Assembly (NCBI RefSeq): GCF_037101375.1
Contig: NZ_AP029019.1
Span: 3,329,001-3,393,000, forward strand
Source: Acidovorax sp. DW039
GTDB taxonomy: Bacteria > Pseudomonadota > Gammaproteobacteria > Burkholderiales > Burkholderiaceae_C
Reading direction: 5' to 3'
Length of the DNA: 64,000 bases
In this document: piece after piece, positions 60,396 to 64,000 of the stretch
How the letters are laid out: each line of letters begins with the position of its first letter
Position numbering within the stretch: position 1 is the first letter of the stretch
Translations under genes and position numbers: made by a program
The notes under the pieces: generated by a model
The model's input: the letters and a program-made list of their open reading frames with translations, nothing else
Told to the model about the DNA's origin: nothing
The model's database searches: none

Positions 60396-63043
60396 GGCGT
60401 CTCTGGCGCGGGCAATGCCTGTTCGGCGTCTGCCCAGTAGTCTTTGCGGCACAGGCCGCGCACGGCGCAGAACTCGCACACCGAGCCCTCGCCCAGCGCA
60501 GGCAGCGGGGCCCCAGCGGCAATGCGGGCCATGTCGTGCTGGATGCCTTCAATCAGCACATCGCGCAGGTGCACCACCTCGTCCTGTTCGTGCAGTTGCG
60601 TCTCTCCGCGCTCGCCCACGTTGACGTAGGCGGCGCGCAGCGTGTCGTGGTGCAGCAGGGCGGCATAGAACGGCAACTGGGTATCTTCCGCGCCGCTCTT
60701 GATGCGCTGGCGGGTGACGCTGTCGCTTTCGGTTTTGTAGTCGATCACCAGCACCGTGGGCTCGCCGGTGCTGGAGACGCCGTCGATGCGGTCGATGGTG
60801 CCGATCAGCTCCAGGTCGCCCAGCGGTTGCTTGGCCTTGACCTCGGCCTCGCGGAACATCGCGCCCTGCTGCTCGTGCCCGGCCAGCCAGTGCAAATAGC
60901 CGTCGCGCAGCTGCGCCCAGCCTGCAGCAAAGGGCAGAAAGTCGCCTTCTTGCAGGCGCTGCTGGCGCGTGACGGCTTCGGCGGCGGCGTCCATGCGGGC
61001 GCTGCGCTCGCCCGCATCGTCAGTGGGCTGATCGCGCAGGTCTTCATGAAAGCGCTGCAGCACCGCGTGCAGCCAGTTGCCAAAGTCGCGTTTGTCCACC
61101 TCGGCGTCCAGCTCGTCGGCCTCGCGCAGGCCCAGCTGGCGCTGGGCGAAGAAGCGGTAGGGACAGTGGCGCAGGTCCGAATACGCGGTAGACGAGAGCT
61201 GCTGCATGGGCAAGGCCTGGCCCACGGGCAAGGGGCGCAGCGTGGGGGTGGCCTGCACAGTGCGGGGCAGGCGGGCGTCGGCACCCTGCGCTGCGTCGCC
61301 TTGCAGTTGCAGGGCCAGCACCAGGGCGCTGGCCAGCAGCGGCTCCCCGCCTTCATCGCTGGTGCGCCACAGCACATCCACCATGGGCGTGCGCAACGCG
61401 TTGGCCCAGGCGGCGCGCTGGGCGGCTTCCAGCGTCTGGCGGGTGGGCAGGCCCCAGGCCTCGCGCTGGGCTTGAGACCAGTCGCCCGAGGGCTCGGGCG
61501 CGGGCTGCAGGCGCTTTTCATCGCTGCCCGGCAGCACGGCGGCGGCAAACGGGCGGCCCAGCAGCTGGGGCATGGGCAGCACCACCACGGGCGCTTCGGC
61601 CGATTGCGCTGCCACGTAACGCCCGGCCTCCAGCACATCCTTCACCCAGCGGGTGAACTCAGCCAGTGCCATGCGACGGCCTGCGGTCTCACCCCAACTC
61701 GCCAGCTCGGCCTGCTGGCCGTCTTGCAGGCGCAGGGCTGCCAGCATGCGCATGCCGGCAGGGTCGGCCTGCAGGCCCTGCCACTGGCCCGCCTGCTCCA
61801 GCACGGAACGCAGCGCCAACAGCCACTGCGGCAGGGGCCGTGCGGCGCGCAGGGTATCGCGCCAGCCTTCTACCGTAGCCACGGTGCGGGCCAGGGCGGG
61901 CTGGGCGCTGATATCTCGGGCCGCAGCGGCGCTCCACTGCGGCACCACGTTGCGGCGCAGCCATTGCTCCAGCCGGTTGACATCGGCAGGCGGCAGCGCG
62001 GGTGTGTGCTTGAGCCAGTCGAGTACGGCGTTGGACGACGCGTTCCACGCCGCCGCCTCCAGCGCGGCCATCAGGCGCGCTGCTGAACGGGTGGTGGAAA
62101 GAATCCAGCCGCTTTCATCGCGCACCAGCACGCCCTGGCTGTGCAGATGGGCCAGCACGCGGCGGATCAGGGCCCGGTCGGTAGCGGCCAGCGCCACGGG
62201 GATGCGGCCCTGCTCAATGTGGCGCAGCACGCAGGCGGCGGCACGGTGGGCTTCGTCCTCGGCGTCAGCCGCCGCATGCAGGGCCATCTGCGAGGGGGGT
62301 TGTGCAGAGGCAGACTCCGCATCCCACAGCGCCACGCAACACGCGCTGGCACCCCAGTGCTGCACCAGGGCAAGGTTGAGGGCGTCGGACTGAAAACCCT
62401 CCAGCACCACCAGCGCATCCACCGCGGCGCGCACGCCTGGCTCAAACAGTACATCGGTGGCGTGGCGCGAGGCCAGCACCCATTCCAGTGCCAGGCGGGC
62501 TACCAGGGCTTCGTAGTGCAGGGCACTGCCTTCGTTGGTGGTGGCGAGCAAGGCACGGGCCTCATCGCCCCAGGCGGCACGGCGTTCAGGCGGCACAGCA
62601 GCCACCACCGGGGCCAGCTGGGCTGCAGCTTCTTGCAAAGGGGTGGCCAGCACATCACGCAGCCCCGCCTGCCCCACGCGCTCCAGCAACGCCCGTGCCG
62701 TCAGGGTGTCGCGCGCCACGTCGCAAGCAAAGTCATCCTCCGCAGGCTCGAACCCTTGCAGTTGCCCGGCCCAGTTGCGTGTGGTTTCAAAACGCGGTGC
62801 AAACCCTTGTGGAAACTGCTGCGCCCAAAAGCGCTGGGCCCAGGGCATGAGCTGCGCATAAGGCACCAGCACCACCGTGCGCGCCAAGTGCGCGCCCTGG
62901 GCCTGCGCGTGGGCTGCCACCTGGGCCAGGGCGCGCTGCCACACTGCCGCGCAAGGCGAGGCGGGCTGATCGCTTTTCGCTATGACAGTCATAGCACTGC
63001 GAGACGCAGCCACACTGGTGAACGTGGGATTGGTTTCTGTCAC
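60392..63043 (-). CDS. AddB-like PD-(D/E)XK nuclease with iron-sulfur cysteines
   Basis: An 883-residue partner of the helicase. The N-terminal part is helicase-like but lacks a Walker A motif. The C-terminal nuclease (about 640-883) shows IGTIDRID, VLVIDYKTES and QLPFYAALL. Four cysteines, in RHCPYRFF and CEFCAVRGLC (C-x2-C-x5-C), match the 4Fe-4S cluster of AddB. Start at ATG 63043; ATG 62992 is an alternative. It diverges from trxA (59 bp). Confidence 0.88.
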   Translation of the reverse strand: MTETNPTFTSVAASRSAMTVIAKSDQPASPCAAVWQRALAQVAAHAQAQGAHLARTVVLVPYAQLMPWAQRFWAQQFPQGFAPRFETTRNWAGQLQGFEPAEDDFACDVARDTLTARALLERVGQAGLRDVLATPLQEAAAQLAPVVAAVPPERRAAWGDEARALLATTNEGSALHYEALVARLALEWVLASRHATDVLFEPGVRAAVDALVVLEGFQSDALNLALVQHWGASACCVALWDAESASAQPPSQMALHAAADAEDEAHRAAACVLRHIEQGRIPVALAATDRALIRRVLAHLHSQGVLVRDESGWILSTTRSAARLMAALEAAAWNASSNAVLDWLKHTPALPPADVNRLEQWLRRNVVPQWSAAAARDISAQPALARTVATVEGWRDTLRAARPLPQWLLALRSVLEQAGQWQGLQADPAGMRMLAALRLQDGQQAELASWGETAGRRMALAEFTRWVKDVLEAGRYVAAQSAEAPVVVLPMPQLLGRPFAAAVLPGSDEKRLQPAPEPSGDWSQAQREAWGLPTRQTLEAAQRAAWANALRTPMVDVLWRTSDEGGEPLLASALVLALQLQGDAAQGADARLPRTVQATPTLRPLPVGQALPMQQLSSTAYSDLRHCPYRFFAQRQLGLREADELDAEVDKRDFGNWLHAVLQRFHEDLRDQPTDDAGERSARMDAAAEAVTRQQRLQEGDFLPFAAGWAQLRDGYLHWLAGHEQQGAMFREAEVKAKQPLGDLELIGTIDRIDGVSSTGEPTVLVIDYKTESDSVTRQRIKSGAEDTQLPFYAALLHHDTLRAAYVNVGERGETQLHEQDEVVHLRDVLIEGIQHDMARIAAGAPLPALGEGSVCEFCAVRGLCRKDYWADAEQALPAPETP

Positions 63044-63102
63044 AATGCCTGAACTTTAAACGTACACCGGTCCCAACCCGCTGAAAAACAAGGAATCCCG
63101 CC

Positions 63103-63438
63103 ATGGCCAGCGAACTCATCAAACATGTCTCCGACGCCAGCTTTGAAGCCGACGTGCTGCAACCCGGCACACCGGTGCTGGTGGACTACTGGGCCGAATG
63201 GTGCGGCCCCTGCAAGATGATTGCCCCCATCCTCGACGAAGTTGCAGGCGCTTACCAAGGCAAGCTCACCATCGCCAAGATGAACGTGGACGAAAACCGC
63301 GAAATCCCCGCCAAGTACGGCATTCGCGGCATCCCCACCCTGATGCTGTTCAAGGACGGCCAGCTGGCAGCCACCAAAGTGGGCGCCATGAGCAAGGCCC
63401 AGCTGACCGCGTTCATCGACCAGCAACTGGCCGGATAA
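63103..63438 (+). CDS. trxA: Thioredoxin 1
   Basis: A 111-residue cytoplasmic thioredoxin. The active site WCGPC in [13 protein letters not shown] and the cis-proline segment [12 protein letters not shown] are standard. It donates electrons to ribonucleotide reductase and repair enzymes. AAGGA lies upstream of ATG 63103. rho follows, the usual trxA-rho order of proteobacteria. Confidence 0.97.
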   Translation: MASELIKHVSDASFEADVLQPGTPVLVDYWAEWCGPCKMIAPILDEVAGAYQGKLTIAKMNVDENREIPAKYGIRGIPTLMLFKDGQLAATKVGAMSKAQLTAFIDQQLAG

Positions 63439-63548
63439 GCCCCCCAGTCGGCGCGCTGCACACCGCGCCGACTGCCCCTCACTTTTTGAGCGCACGCGTG
63501 GCAACGCCATCGATTGCGCAGCAGCTGTAGAACCCAGCGTTTTTTTCC

Positions 63549-63594
63549 TGTCATAATTTCGCCAGATCACCGGTTTGCAAGCATTGGCAACCGG
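63549..63594 (+). promoter_or_regulatory. Extended -10 promoter and leader hairpin of rho
   Basis: TGTCATAAT (63549-63557) fits an extended -10 promoter (TGn plus CATAAT). The leader then contains CCGGTT/AACCGG (63570-63594), a hairpin within the roughly 130-nt untranslated region. rho genes are autoregulated by termination in the leader in known cases; whether this hairpin takes part is inference. The 256 bp from trxA to rho hold no gene. Confidence 0.45.
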
Positions 63595-63694
63595 CCCGAG
63601 ATCCTCCAGGCGAGCCCGGACTGTCAACAGCAGCTCCCGTGGCACCAGCCCCACTCCCCCAAGATACCTACTTACTCCGCCAAGGAGTCTTTCC

Positions 63695-64000
63695 ATGCAC
63701 TTAAACGAACTCAAGGCACTGCACGTGTCTGAAGTCCTGAAGCAGGCCGAAGAACTCGAAATCGAAAACACAGGCCGGATGCGCAAACAGGAATTGATGT
63801 TTGCGATCATCAAGAAGCGCGCCAAGGCAGGCGAGCAGGTATTTGCCGACGGGGTGCTGGAAATCCTGCCCGACGGATTCGGCTTTTTGCGCAGCCCAGA
63901 CACCAGCTTCACGGCCAGCACGGACGACATCTACATCAGCCCCAGCCAGGTGCGCCGTTTCAACCTGCACACCGGCGACATGATCGAAGGTGAAGTGCGC
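63695..64000 (+). CDS. rho: Transcription termination factor Rho (5' part, cut by window)
   Basis: The first 102 residues: MHLNELKALHVSEVLKQAEE opens the N-terminal helical domain, and GVLEILPDGFGFLRSPDTSF begins the RNA-binding OB fold (cold-shock-like). The ATPase domain lies beyond the window. AAGGAG lies nine bases upstream of ATG 63695. Confidence 0.96.
   Translation, partial: MHLNELKALHVSEVLKQAEELEIENTGRMRKQELMFAIIKKRAKAGEQVFADGVLEILPDGFGFLRSPDTSFTASTDDIYISPSQVRRFNLHTGDMIEGEVR

Overview
The window reads as a continuous piece of chromosome from a betaproteobacterium of the order Burkholderiales, most likely family Comamonadaceae (Acidovorax-like). The basis is high GC, gene content (phaR, EarP-type EF-P, DUF1631, orphan Bug-type binding proteins, a YafS-like methyltransferase/rnhA/gloB/mltD block, a dnaX-ybaB-recR block with the small SRP RNA beside it) and a dispersed repeat with a core near TAGCTGCCTGCGCTTTAT. 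I see no prophage, complete insertion sequence, CRISPR array or rRNA operon. The assignment is inference from gene content; no database was searched.

Layout. 0-8 kb: a metal-handling block. A CadR/PbrR-type MerR regulator faces a short cation-diffusion-facilitator gene across an operator-promoter with good dyad symmetry. A YitT-like membrane protein follows, then a copper/silver-type run of seven genes on the + strand: two small secreted His-rich proteins, a TolC-like outer-membrane lipoprotein, a two-domain multicopper oxidase, a cupredoxin, a DUF411 protein and a CusF-like protein, mostly with touching or overlapping ends. 8-19 kb: P1 peptidase, membrane-anchored TAXI protein, DUF1631, ettA, rhlE, an M14 carboxypeptidase-like lipoprotein and tRNA-Arg. 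19-25 kb (minus strand): tRNA-His, ppiD, tRNA-Val(TAC), hupB, pgsA, uvrC. 25-31 kb: two orphan Bug binding proteins separated by a MITE-like palindromic element, an HMG-CoA-lyase-like enzyme overlapping a CaiB-type CoA-transferase, and a divergent LysR regulator. 31-34 kb: earP and its target efp, then an unknown membrane protein and a 61-residue membrane protein.

34-46 kb: rimO, phaR, tRNA-Val(GAC), relA overlapping a hydrolase gene, 3-hydroxybutyrate dehydrogenase (which fits phaR functionally), and an RND pump with its adaptor. 45-49 kb: rnhA, a YafS-like methyltransferase, gloB and mltD, where the divergent methyltransferase and gloB start codons overlap. 49-55 kb: a 50-residue DUF3096 gene, an NMT1-like binding protein, a MAPEG protein, and recR-ybaB-dnaX with the 4.5S (SRP) RNA gene upstream. 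55-63 kb: a flavoprotein co-directional with an AddAB-like helicase-nuclease pair. 63-64 kb: trxA and the start of rho, cut by the window edge.

Most of this is ordinary chromosome. The observations most worth a second look are: (1) a run of nine A residues in dnaX, with a possible hairpin 4 nt downstream and early stops in both other frames, which would give a gamma-like short product; (2) the dispersed repeat lying in frame inside genes, where it supplies a signal peptide to the cupredoxin and stop codons to two others; (3) the 166-bp palindromic element between the Bug genes; (4) the overlapping divergent start codons at 46835-46838; (5) two small His-rich proteins in the copper block, one with a slippage-prone tandem repeat. 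I did not find a clear candidate for a wholly new multi-gene system.
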